This document shows positions 17,434-25,958 of a DNA stretch of 64,000 nucleotides, piece by piece. Position numbers and translations under genes: made by a program. The notes beneath the pieces are model-generated. The model worked only from the letters and a program-made list of their open reading frames with translations, searched no databases and had not been told where the DNA came from. Numbering within the stretch: the stretch's first letter is position 1; each line of letters opens with the position of its first letter. Source of the stretch: Lachnospira sp. UBA3790 (GTDB lineage: Bacteria; Bacillota; Clostridia; Lachnospirales; Lachnospiraceae); the NCBI GenBank assembly GCA_002369135.1, contig DFEY01000003.1, positions 779,440-843,439 of the forward strand. Reading direction: 5' to 3'.

Positions 17434-19491
17434 TTATTTAACTTTATAAAACTTATCCACTCTATTCTCTACATCGTGCAAGTCATTGTACTGTGCAATA
17501 TGATAATCATTCAAACGTTTATAGTACTTCGACTTCTTGTCTGTAGCCTTAAAAGATTTCCCATTCTTATCTATACATCCATAAAGTGAAACTACAGGAA
17601 CATCTTTCATAATATCATTTACCATTTGCTGGTAGCCACTCATTCCAAGTCCAGCAGTTTTTAGAACCAATTCCTCTAGGAAGTTTGAACTTATATCATA
17701 TCTTTGCTTTTCTTCTATATCAAAGTTAGCCCATAAGTAATAAGAAGAAATACGTTTTCTTTGATCGTATGGAATCTGTTTTAGTTTGAATGTCTTATCT
17801 ATATTTGTAAAGAATGACTCCTCTACTTTAGGTTGGTGATCTCCAAAGAACAATACTACTGTCTTCTCATCCACCTTTTTAAAGTAGTTAATTAACTTCT
17901 TAGCCGCAGCGTCTGAGTGAGAAATCAAATTCATATACTCGTTTGCTTCAGGCATCTTTGCCTTGTAGCCAAGTTTATAGTCTCCCAAGTCTGCTCCGCT
18001 TAGGAAAGGACTATGGTTTTGCATTGTGACATTGTACATAAAGTATGGCTTCTTGCTAGATTTTCTGTACTTCTCATACTTTTCAATTACTTTTTCCACA
18101 TCGGCATTGTCCGAGATAAAAGTACCACATATCTCTGGATTTTCTCCAAAGTCTTCCATTCCATAGAACGCATCAAAGCCAAAATACTCGTATACTTTAT
18201 CACGCTTATAGTCTTCCTTAATAAACGGATGAACCGCTTCTGCTTTGCCGATGCCCTGCTCTTTAAGATTTGATGCAAGTGATTCCATAGGATCATGTAT
18301 AAATGTGGTGTACGATGTAACACCGTATGGTTCAAATGTCATAGTGTTTGACGTTAGAGATTCAAACTCTGTAGAAACTGTTCCTCCGCCAAATACAGGT
18401 GTAAACAATCTTCCTGAAATAGTATTGTCTTTTAAGCTATGTAAGAAAGGAAGATTATCCTTATTTATATCCAAATCACAAAGCATTGTGTAATCTGTAA
18501 ATGCTTCATCCATAACAACGATAATATTTGGTGCATCCTTTGTCGTGGCCTTAGTGCCCGGATACTTCTTTGCAAAGCCCTCTACTTTTTCCTTAGAATA
18601 GCCCTTAGGTGCCTCTACTCTTATATCTTTAATACTCTTAAAGAACGAAATATAGAAACCATTTTGCATATACGTTTCTTGTGGTTTGTAATATTTAACT
18701 TTTATTAACTTATCGTAATAATTGCTATTCCAAAGTTTTACATATCCTACAAGAATAAACACAACAGCAAGTATAGCCACTGCTACTCTTAGCCACCAGA
18801 ACTTGATTGGGTTTCTGCCAAGCTTAGATGCAGCGAAGCAAATGAGCATCGTCATCATTATTCCGATAATCATTCTAAACACTAGCTGGTAACTGTATCC
18901 TCCGGCCACACTCAAGCCTGTGTCAGCAGTTGTAATATCTACCGCAATAAATGCCGTTCCTCTAAACTGAGTGACAAAGAAATTTATCAACGCAAGAATT
19001 AGTGTTGAAATTGATAGCACATAAATTGATATCTTAAAGCTATTTGTAATAGCATATAAAACTAAAAATATTGTAGTTAGGATAAATAGATTAAATACGA
19101 TATGAATAAAACGCATGTGGATTAAATATCCAAACACATCTTTCATTACGCCCATCGAAAGAATAAATTGAGTGTTAACAAATATTAAAACTATTGAAAT
19201 AACACTTAGCGCGATACTTGCAATAGTGTTTTGCTTTTTAGATAATTTGATATTTGCAAACAATATAATCATTCCGATTAACCACACCAATAGAACCATT
19301 ACTATTCTTGATGGCTCAATAAAAGCCACTTCTTGTTTATTAACCGTTTTAATATTGTAATAACCCTTATCAATAAATACTTTCAACATAAAACTGGTGT
19401 AGATTAATGCCACTACCACTTTTATTCCAAAGTATATCTTGTGTTTTCTGTCTGATAAATCTGGTTTAAATAGTTCTTTTAATTTCCCCAT
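17434..19491 (-). CDS. LTA synthase family (membrane sulfatase/phosphoglycerol transferase)
   Basis: This alkaline-phosphatase-superfamily enzyme probably transfers phosphoglycerol (or phosphoethanolamine) to a cell-surface polymer, as in lipoteichoic acid synthesis. The N-terminal ~265 residues hold several membrane helices, and the C-terminal ~400 form an extracellular sulfatase domain. The domain opens 'PNIIVVMDEAFTDYTML' (metal-binding), has the catalytic threonine in 'FGGGTVSTEFESLTS', 'MQNHSPF', and the metal ligands in 'VVLFFGDHQPKVEES'. ATG 19491 is preferred, since GGAG lies 6 bases upstream, within the upstream in-frame ATG codon. Length is 685 residues. The gene end lies in the inverted-repeat element. 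The polymer it makes cannot be told from sequence. Confidence 0.9.
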   Translation of the reverse strand: MGKLKELFKPDLSDRKHKIYFGIKVVVALIYTSFMLKVFIDKGYYNIKTVNKQEVAFIEPSRIVMVLLVWLIGMIILFANIKLSKKQNTIASIALSVISIVLIFVNTQFILSMGVMKDVFGYLIHMRFIHIVFNLFILTTIFLVLYAITNSFKISIYVLSISTLILALINFFVTQFRGTAFIAVDITTADTGLSVAGGYSYQLVFRMIIGIMMTMLICFAASKLGRNPIKFWWLRVAVAILAVVFILVGYVKLWNSNYYDKLIKVKYYKPQETYMQNGFYISFFKSIKDIRVEAPKGYSKEKVEGFAKKYPGTKATTKDAPNIIVVMDEAFTDYTMLCDLDINKDNLPFLHSLKDNTISGRLFTPVFGGGTVSTEFESLTSNTMTFEPYGVTSYTTFIHDPMESLASNLKEQGIGKAEAVHPFIKEDYKRDKVYEYFGFDAFYGMEDFGENPEICGTFISDNADVEKVIEKYEKYRKSSKKPYFMYNVTMQNHSPFLSGADLGDYKLGYKAKMPEANEYMNLISHSDAAAKKLINYFKKVDEKTVVLFFGDHQPKVEESFFTNIDKTFKLKQIPYDQRKRISSYYLWANFDIEEKQRYDISSNFLEELVLKTAGLGMSGYQQMVNDIMKDVPVVSLYGCIDKNGKSFKATDKKSKYYKRLNDYHIAQYNDLHDVENRVDKFYKVK

Positions 19492-19511
19492 AGTCTTCTC
19501 CATTTATCTAT

Positions 19512-19541
19512 AAAAGGAATTGCCACGTGGCAATTCCTTTT
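19512..19541. terminator. Terminator after the zinc-ribbon TPR gene
   Basis: A perfect 30-base palindrome (arms of AAAAGGAATTGCCAC) has T-runs on both sides. It lies 6 bases after the TPR gene stop and before the sulfatase ribosome site. Confidence 0.9.
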
Positions 19542-19547
19542 TATAGT

Positions 19548-20978
19548 TTAGTTTTCGTCACTTCCGCCATTTAAATCTTCGTACTGTGTTTTGGCTTCGT
19601 CGTAATAATCAGAGCTTTCGTAATTATCTGCTATATTCTTGAACCACTTCTTAGCGTTTGTATTATCACCGTTATGTTTATAAGCCCAAGCCAAATAATA
19701 CATAGCTTCTGTATTAGACTTATCCACCTTCAAACACTTGTTGAATTGCTTGATAGCTTCATCATAGTCGTTTGTATTCATAGCCTCCATTCCGGCATCA
19801 TATGCGCCACCAGAAATCTTACCCGAGAGTTTTTTACTCATTCTCTTATAAACACTATCAAAGGCTTCTGAATTCATCTTCATATCGCCGTCTACTTTGC
19901 CCAACGCTTTGGCAGCGGCATCGTAGTCTTCGTTCAAATAATTATCAACTGCGTCTAACAAATAGTTGTAGTTATCAGCAATTGTGTTATCTGAATCTGT
20001 AAACTTAGCAAGCTTAGAATTTAATTTATCTCTCTCTTTTTCAAGAGACTGTACTTTTGCTTTTAGTTCGCCTTCCGAAGTATTCTTAACAGCCATTTTC
20101 TTGTTATAGTCAACTTTAGCCTCGTTCACTGTATCAGTAACATGCGCTATCTTGGCAGGTGTCACTACAAAATAAATAAGTGCTGCACCTAGCAAAATAC
20201 CAATGATTACATATAGAATACTTTGAGCGCCAGTCATAGATTCTCTGAAACTCTTTTGTGGCATAATGACATCATCACCACTAAGGTATGGTCTATCCAC
20301 CATAGTTCCACGAAGCTTACGTCTCCTGTTTATTCTCTTCTCAGGATCATTCTTGCGCTCCTCTTCCATATACATGTTAACTTCTCTCAAGTAATAAATA
20401 CTTAGAGGGTTACACTTATCAATCTTTAATGATTTAAGGATTGTTCTCTTGGCTCTCTCGTACTGACCATTCTTCATATAAAGCAAGCACAAAAGCTGTG
20501 AAGCCTTAATAAATTTAGGGTTCTGGTTTAGAACTTTCTTTAGCTGAATGATAGCCATATCATCTGTGCCTTCATTCGCATATTCTAGAGCAATATTAAA
20601 TTTCTTAATTGTGTGGTTAAGTTCATCCACCTTTGCTCTATCTTGTTCTATAGCAACCAAATATTTATCTGCTGGGTTGTTATCAGGCTGAATATTAGTA
20701 CTCATAACCCACTCTGAGAACGCTTGAACAGTTTCACCCATCTCAAAGTAAACTAAGCCAAGAAGGTTTCTAGCATCAACGTTACGCTTATTAAGCTTAA
20801 CACTACGTCTAAGCATATCAGCGGCGCCCGCCAAATCCCTATTTTTTGCCTTAGTAATACCAGCGTTATAGTAAGTATTTGAAAGCTTTACTATCTTTTT
20901 ATACACACTGACATCCATACCACAATGACTACAGTAATCGCTATTGGTAAGAATGTTTCCGCAATTATAACAAATCAT
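19548..20978 (-). CDS. Zinc-ribbon, TPR and coiled-coil membrane protein
   Basis: The function is unknown. The 476-residue protein starts with a zinc ribbon (CYNCG ... CSHCG, residues 3-19). Tetratricopeptide repeats follow at about 30-215 ('GAADMLRRSVKLNKRNVDARNLLGLVYFEMGE', broken here over two helices), then a basic stretch (RINRRRKLRG). A transmembrane helix spans ~253-273 (ILYVIIGILLGAALIYFVVTP) and a coiled coil ~275-325. A second TPR block at ~330-470 includes 'EAIKQFNKCLKVDKSNTEAM'. The topology suggests cytoplasmic ribbon and TPRs with an extracytoplasmic TPR block. Its ATG directly follows the stop of a 47-residue gene. GGGAG lies at proper spacing. Confidence 0.85.
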   Translation of the reverse strand: MICYNCGNILTNSDYCSHCGMDVSVYKKIVKLSNTYYNAGITKAKNRDLAGAADMLRRSVKLNKRNVDARNLLGLVYFEMGETVQAFSEWVMSTNIQPDNNPADKYLVAIEQDRAKVDELNHTIKKFNIALEYANEGTDDMAIIQLKKVLNQNPKFIKASQLLCLLYMKNGQYERAKRTILKSLKIDKCNPLSIYYLREVNMYMEEERKNDPEKRINRRRKLRGTMVDRPYLSGDDVIMPQKSFRESMTGAQSILYVIIGILLGAALIYFVVTPAKIAHVTDTVNEAKVDYNKKMAVKNTSEGELKAKVQSLEKERDKLNSKLAKFTDSDNTIADNYNYLLDAVDNYLNEDYDAAAKALGKVDGDMKMNSEAFDSVYKRMSKKLSGKISGGAYDAGMEAMNTNDYDEAIKQFNKCLKVDKSNTEAMYYLAWAYKHNGDNTNAKKWFKNIADNYESSDYYDEAKTQYEDLNGGSDEN

Positions 20979-21122
20979 TTATTTGTCTCCCTTTAACTCT
21001 CCTACCATTTCGCTCATCACGTCTGTGATATCAGAAATGTTGTTGTTGTAAATAGCATCTTCTGCTTCTTCAATTTCCAAACTTGGATGGAATTTTTTGA
21101 TTTCCTCATCGAAATTAATCAT
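20979..21122 (-). CDS. Small acidic protein (47 aa), coupled to the TPR gene
   Basis: I read this short gene from the complement. It starts at ATG 21122 behind GGAG and ends TAA at 20981-20979, immediately before the TPR gene ATG (AAATAAATG). The product begins MINFDEEIKKFHPSLEIEEA and continues EDAIYNNNISDITDVMSEMV to GELKGDK. It is acidic, has no membrane segment and probably forms two amphipathic helices. Full use of the gap, a good ribosome site and zero-base coupling argue that it is real. I recognise no family. Confidence 0.72.
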   Translation of the reverse strand: MINFDEEIKKFHPSLEIEEAEDAIYNNNISDITDVMSEMVGELKGDK

Positions 21123-21185
21123 TTCATTCTCCTCTCATCATCAAATGATACTTTTGATATTTTACCATAAAATCGGTTTAATTTC

Positions 21186-23828
21186 TTACTTTTTGAAATT
21201 CTCTAACTGAGTTACAACTTGTTCTTTCATCTGCTCGTATTTTGCTTTCTTTTCTTTCTCTTCGTTAATCTTAGCCTCTGGAGCTTTTGATACGAAGTTC
21301 TCGTTTGAAAGCATTCCATTTACACGAGCAAGTTCCTTATCAAGTCTTTCAACTTCTTTTTCTAGTCTCTCAATTTCTTTATCTATATCTACCAATTCCG
21401 CAAATGGAATGTAAATATTAGCATTCGGAATAACTACTGAAACTGCGCTGTCATCTATGCCAGTCTTATCTTCCTGAATAACAACTTCGCTAGCATATCC
21501 GAGTGTTGCAAAGAACACTTCACCCTTCTTGAAGATGTCTCTAATGTTTGCATCTTCAGAAACAACGAATACTGTCGCCTTCTTCGAAGGTGGTACATTC
21601 ATCTCACTACGAACGTTTCTGATTGCTCTTACAGTTTCTTTTATAGTCTCTACTGCTTCCTCTTCCTCGGCAAAGTCATATTCATCACTGAATTCTGGCC
21701 AGTCAGAAATCATAATTGATTCTTCTGATGTCTGTAGATTACAGAAAATCTCTTCAGTGATAAATGGCATATATGGATGAAGAAGTTTTAGTGAATCTAT
21801 TAAAACCTTCTGCAAAGTCCATAGCGCTGCGTACTTAGTTTCATCGTCGTCATTGTATAGTCTAGGTTTAACCATCTCGATGTACCAATCACAGAATTCT
21901 TCCCAGATGAAGTTATAAATCTTATCTGCTGCAATACCTATTTCATATTTGTCTAGGTTTTCAGTAACATCTTTTGTTACTTTGTTTGCCTTTGATAAAA
22001 TCCATTTATCTGCATCTGTAAAGTTGTCCGGCTTCTTATCAAGATCAATACCATCTTCTGGCATATTCATCTGGATAAAACGAGATGCGTTCCAAACCTT
22101 GTTTGCAAAGTTTCTTGATGCCTCTACTCTTTCCATATAGAAACGCATATCGTTTCCTGGAGCATTACCTGTGATAAGTGTAAATCTAAGAGCATCTGCA
22201 CCGTACTCTTCTATAATCTCAAGCGGATCGATTCCGTTTCCGAGAGACTTACTCATCTTACGTCCCTGGGAGTCACGAACCAAACCGTGAATTAATACTT
22301 TCTTAAATGGAACCTGACCTGTGTGCTCAATTCCTGAGAACATCATTCTGATTACCCAGAAAAGAATAATGTCATATCCAGTAACCAAAACATCTGTTGG
22401 ATAGAAATACTTCATCTCTGGAGTTTCCTCTGGCCAACCAAGTACACTAAATGGCCACAACGCTGATGAGAACCAAGTATCAAGTGTATCTGGATCTTGT
22501 CTCATTGGCTTTCCACACTTAGGACATACTGGATTGTCATCTTTTGTAACAACCATCTCGCCACAATCATCACAGTAGAATGCTGGGATTCTATGTCCCC
22601 ACCAAAGCTGTCTAGAAATACACCAATCCTTAATGTTCTCTAGCCAGTGGAAATATGTCTTGTCAAAGTGTTTTGGAATAAACTCTGTCTCACCATTCTT
22701 TACTGCCTCAATAGCTGGCTTTGCTAGCTCATCCATATGAACGAACCACTGCAAAGAAACTCTAGGCTCGATTGTAGTGTGACATCTATAACATGTTCCA
22801 ACGTTGTGAACGTGGTCTTCTATTTTTACTAATGCACCCTCTGCTTCTAGGTCTTTGACGATGGCATCACGTGCCTCAAATCTGTCCATTCCCGCATACT
22901 TAGGGAAGTCCTCAGTAATCTTGGCATCGTCTGTCATACAGTTAACAATTGGTAGGTCGTGTCTTTGTCCTACTTCAAAATCGTTAGGGTCGTGTGCTGG
23001 AGTAATCTTAACTACACCAGTACCAAATTCCATATCAACATAATCATCTGCCACGATAGGAATTTCCTTGTTAACTAGCGGAAGGATAACTGTCTTTCCA
23101 ACTAGATCTTTGTATCTATCGTCTGCTGGATTTACTGCCACTGCTGTATCGCCAAGCATTGTCTCTGGACGAGTAGTTGCTAGTTCTACATATCCGCTGC
23201 CATCAGTCAACTTATAGCGTAGGTGCCAGAACTTGCCTGGTTGCTCTTCGTATTCTACCTCTGCATCAGAGATAGATGTAAGACATTTTGGACACCAGTT
23301 GATGATTCTCTCACCTCTATAGATTGCGCCCTTGTCAAAGAGTTTTACGAAAACATCTTTAACTGCGTGCGAACATCCTTCGTCCAATGTAAATCTCTCA
23401 CGCTCCCAGTCGAGTGATGAACCCATCTTCTTAAGCTGTGAAACGATCTTTCCACCGTACTGCTTTTTCCAATCCCAAGCACGCTCTAAAAATCCATCTC
23501 TTCCGATGTCTTCTTTAGTAACGCCCTCTTCTCTCATCTTCTCAACAATCTTTGCCTCAGTGGCAATAGATGCGTGGTCTGTTCCAGGAACCCAAAGCGC
23601 CTCGTAACCTTGCATTCTCTTAAATCTAATTAAGATATCCTGCAATGTGTTGTCAAGTGCGTGTCCCATATGAAGCTGACCTGTGATATTTGGAGGTGGG
23701 ATTACGATAGTAAATGGTTCTTTGTCTTCATTTACTTCGGCGTGGAAGTATCCCTTCTCCAGCCATTTCTCATATAGTCTATCCTCAATGTCATGAGGAT
23801 TATAATTCTTTTCAAATTCTTTGCTCAT
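21186..23828 (-). CDS. valS: Valyl-tRNA synthetase
   Basis: This class Ia aminoacyl-tRNA synthetase charges tRNA-Val. The 880-residue protein shows 'PPPNITGQLHMGHALDNT' (HIGH motif as HMGH), the CP1 editing domain with 'TTRPETMLGDTAVAVNP', a Cys4 zinc-like segment ('CDDCGEMVV ... CPKCGKPM'), KMSKS in 'GRKMSKSLGNGIDP', the anticodon-binding domain and a C-terminal coiled-coil arm. I prefer ATG 23828; the longer frame begins with GTG inside the AGAGGTGA ribosome site. There is no T-box leader: only 33 bases separate it from the upstream gene, so it is expressed as the last gene of a long string. Confidence 0.97.
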   Translation of the reverse strand: MSKEFEKNYNPHDIEDRLYEKWLEKGYFHAEVNEDKEPFTIVIPPPNITGQLHMGHALDNTLQDILIRFKRMQGYEALWVPGTDHASIATEAKIVEKMREEGVTKEDIGRDGFLERAWDWKKQYGGKIVSQLKKMGSSLDWERERFTLDEGCSHAVKDVFVKLFDKGAIYRGERIINWCPKCLTSISDAEVEYEEQPGKFWHLRYKLTDGSGYVELATTRPETMLGDTAVAVNPADDRYKDLVGKTVILPLVNKEIPIVADDYVDMEFGTGVVKITPAHDPNDFEVGQRHDLPIVNCMTDDAKITEDFPKYAGMDRFEARDAIVKDLEAEGALVKIEDHVHNVGTCYRCHTTIEPRVSLQWFVHMDELAKPAIEAVKNGETEFIPKHFDKTYFHWLENIKDWCISRQLWWGHRIPAFYCDDCGEMVVTKDDNPVCPKCGKPMRQDPDTLDTWFSSALWPFSVLGWPEETPEMKYFYPTDVLVTGYDIILFWVIRMMFSGIEHTGQVPFKKVLIHGLVRDSQGRKMSKSLGNGIDPLEIIEEYGADALRFTLITGNAPGNDMRFYMERVEASRNFANKVWNASRFIQMNMPEDGIDLDKKPDNFTDADKWILSKANKVTKDVTENLDKYEIGIAADKIYNFIWEEFCDWYIEMVKPRLYNDDDETKYAALWTLQKVLIDSLKLLHPYMPFITEEIFCNLQTSEESIMISDWPEFSDEYDFAEEEEAVETIKETVRAIRNVRSEMNVPPSKKATVFVVSEDANIRDIFKKGEVFFATLGYASEVVIQEDKTGIDDSAVSVVIPNANIYIPFAELVDIDKEIERLEKEVERLDKELARVNGMLSNENFVSKAPEAKINEEKEKKAKYEQMKEQVVTQLENFKK

Positions 23829-23861
23829 TTTAATAGTCACCTCTATATTATTTAGTAAAGC

Positions 23862-24641
23862 TTAACTGTTAACCTCTACTATGTATTCTTTCTTACATTT
23901 TTGAATGTATTTGTTTTCTTTGGCCTTTGACCAATTCTTCTTGATTCTCTTCTTCTTTGCGTCTAACTCATTTCTCAAGCGTGTGACGACTGCATCAGAC
24001 ACATCATACTTCTTCACATCGCGCTCTAGTCTTTCTAGGTCGTCCAATATCAAGTCGCAGTTAATAATCGCTTCTAGAGTGTAGACAGAATTGTTAAGTC
24101 TATATGCCATTCTGAATGCCACTGCAGCTCTCTCATATTCAAAGAGCCTTGCTAGCGCTACTCCTAAGTTATTGTAAACATTGCCGTAGAACTCATCTTC
24201 TAAATCTGTGTTAACAGCCTTGTTCAAAATACTGTTGTAGTAGTTGATGGCCATATTGAACTTTTCATTCTCCATCAATATATCAGCCTTAGCCTTGACT
24301 CGTTCAGTAGCGGTTTTTGAGCTAAGCATAACTAGGTGATTCTCAAGCCTTTCAGATTCTTTTTCTGTGTAGTAACCGCAGTTTTTTATAACAAAGGAAA
24401 TCTTTTCGCCTAGCGATCCTCTGTTTTCAATAATCTGATAAAGTCCAGAAGCTATAGTCTTTTGCTCCAACTCATTTTCTATGTAGTTTATTAGTGATTC
24501 ACCAAAAAACTCATCGTCTATCAAATAAAGATAATTGTAAAGATAATATCCAAGCTCCTCTACCGAGTAGATATTCTTATTTATCTCTTTGATATAAAAT
24601 GGTTTTTCGATGTGGTTAGTACATAATGAAAGTTTATTCAT
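23862..24641 (-). CDS. TPR-like protein of the Hsp70-like/DUF5717-like cluster
   Basis: I do not recognise a named family. The 259-residue soluble protein has an N-terminal part resembling an adaptor ('PFYIKEINKNIYSVEELGYY', 'LYLIDDEFFGESLINYIENE'), then helical repeats at about 120-190 ('NMAINYYNSILNKAVN', 'VYNNLGVALARLFEYERAAV', 'AFRMAYRLNNSVYTLEAI') that fit two or three TPRs, and a basic C-terminus (KKRIKKNWSKAKENKYIQKC). GGAGGG precedes ATG 24641. It is 12 bases from the Hsp70-like gene, in the same transcript; the gene order suggests that the three proteins act together. Confidence 0.8.
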   Translation of the reverse strand: MNKLSLCTNHIEKPFYIKEINKNIYSVEELGYYLYNYLYLIDDEFFGESLINYIENELEQKTIASGLYQIIENRGSLGEKISFVIKNCGYYTEKESERLENHLVMLSSKTATERVKAKADILMENEKFNMAINYYNSILNKAVNTDLEDEFYGNVYNNLGVALARLFEYERAAVAFRMAYRLNNSVYTLEAIINCDLILDDLERLERDVKKYDVSDAVVTRLRNELDAKKKRIKKNWSKAKENKYIQKCKKEYIVEVNS

Positions 24642-24653
24642 TGTACCCTCCTA

Positions 24654-25913
24654 TTATACTTTTAAAGTTTTCTTTACTGATTTGTTTGAAGCTTCGTAAA
24701 ATTCTCCAAAGCCTAAGTCTTTAATCTCAACTTCAATTTCATGCTCTGTCAAATATTTGAAATTCACTTGGAGTCTTGTGGTCTTTGGCGGACGCTTTGG
24801 AAAGCCCGTCAAATCAAGTTCAAAGTGATCTGTCTTTTTGTTTATAATGTCGTGTATTGCAAACTCTGCCACTGTTGGCTCTTCCATAATACACTCGATT
24901 GTTTTGTTGGCGCCGTACCAATGCTGACCAATATCTGAAAGTGCGATTGCACTATCTCTATCCTTCTTCTTAAGACTCATTGTAATCTTAACTCTTGTTC
25001 TTCCCTCGCAAGAGATTACAAACTCTTCTAGAGTTGGAAGATGGAATATTTCCTTGGCAGCGTATGCCGCGCCCTTTACAAATAAGTTGTTACCCTGGAA
25101 CACTCTTCTGTTCTCGCAGATTTCTTTGATAGTGTTATCCCAGTTTGCATCGATAAATCCTTGTCCCACTAAGTAGATGGCTGACACCACATCATCCTTT
25201 AGTTCTTTTGCTAGCTGTCTAGCCAAAGACTTATCAAGTTGAACCATTGCGTTATCATCTAATTCCGAATCAAACACTACGTTCTTCTCTTTTATCTTGT
25301 TCTCAATAAATGAGTAGTCTTTCTCTTCCACATCAGCCACGTATGGCTTTCTGCTCTTCATTACACTTAGTTTTCTAAGTGAGAAGTCATATTTGTTGTA
25401 ATTGACAAGCAATACCTTATTTACCCAAATATCACTGTTCTGATTAAGGATAAAGTAAATGAAACTTTCTGTGTGAGAAACTATTCTAACTTGTTTCTTC
25501 TCAAAGCCCATCTCCACAAAGATTTTCTTAATGTTATCTACTATTGTTGGATTTAGATCTTCCACAGAAATCAAAATATCTCTGATAACTCTTGTCTTGC
25601 AGCGACGTCTAGCTAGGTCAAGTAAATACTCCATAAACACTTTGACCACTTCGCGGTCGTCTTTTCGCATTTTTTTGTTACACATTTTAGGCAAGTTAGT
25701 ATAGGAAGTACTGTTGTTTAGTCTTCCTTTGCTAACAGCTTCATCACCTGATGACCACTCCATCAATTCTTTGTTGTAACAAACTGTTGTTGGAATCTGA
25801 AATGTGTCCTTATTTTTAGTGTGAATATTCTTAGGTGTCACATCATTTCCCAAATATGCAAGTTGTGTAAAATCCATGGAAAAATCAATTGCAAGAATTA
25901 TACCTTTGCCCAC
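24654..25913 (-). CDS. Hsp70/actin-fold ATPase-like protein
   Basis: This 419-residue protein resembles the nucleotide-binding half of Hsp70/actin-fold proteins. A phosphate-1-like N-terminus ('GIILAIDFSMDFTQLAYLG') is followed by 'IRDILISVEDLNPTIVDNIK', an IIA-like 'VRIVSHTESFIYFILNQ', a divergent phosphate-2 region ('VLLVNYNKYDFSLRKLSV', lacking the usual DxGGGT) and an adenosine-like 'AIYLVGQGFIDANW' with 'VKGAAYAAKE'. The ~120-residue C-terminus is beta-rich, like a reduced substrate domain. The missing phosphate-2 glycines suggest weak or absent ATPase activity; that is inference. The start is GTG 25913 with AGGAGG 6 bases upstream. Confidence 0.8.
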   Translation of the reverse strand: MGKGIILAIDFSMDFTQLAYLGNDVTPKNIHTKNKDTFQIPTTVCYNKELMEWSSGDEAVSKGRLNNSTSYTNLPKMCNKKMRKDDREVVKVFMEYLLDLARRRCKTRVIRDILISVEDLNPTIVDNIKKIFVEMGFEKKQVRIVSHTESFIYFILNQNSDIWVNKVLLVNYNKYDFSLRKLSVMKSRKPYVADVEEKDYSFIENKIKEKNVVFDSELDDNAMVQLDKSLARQLAKELKDDVVSAIYLVGQGFIDANWDNTIKEICENRRVFQGNNLFVKGAAYAAKEIFHLPTLEEFVISCEGRTRVKITMSLKKKDRDSAIALSDIGQHWYGANKTIECIMEEPTVAEFAIHDIINKKTDHFELDLTGFPKRPPKTTRLQVNFKYLTEHEIEVEIKDLGFGEFYEASNKSVKKTLKV

Positions 25914-25958
25914 TTTTCTCCTCCTTTGACAAATAGCAATTTGTAGCCTTTTGCCATC

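Larger units (their letters stand above)
17190..17435. repeat. ~250-bp element with long terminal inverted repeats
   Basis: The arms 17190-17237 and 17391-17435 are inverted copies. The 20-base core AATAAGCAATAGATTTAAAC (17202-17221) is matched perfectly at 17405-17424, flanked by a shared AAGCGATGA outside and GAGATGAT inside. Two hairpins lie between the arms. The element spans the stop codons of putP and the sulfatase gene. It has the size and form of a MITE or other non-coding insertion; no transposase is present. Confidence 0.65.

Noticed and set aside
23829..23861. T-box riboswitch upstream of valS
   Set aside because: Only 33 bases separate valS from the preceding gene, so no leader fits.
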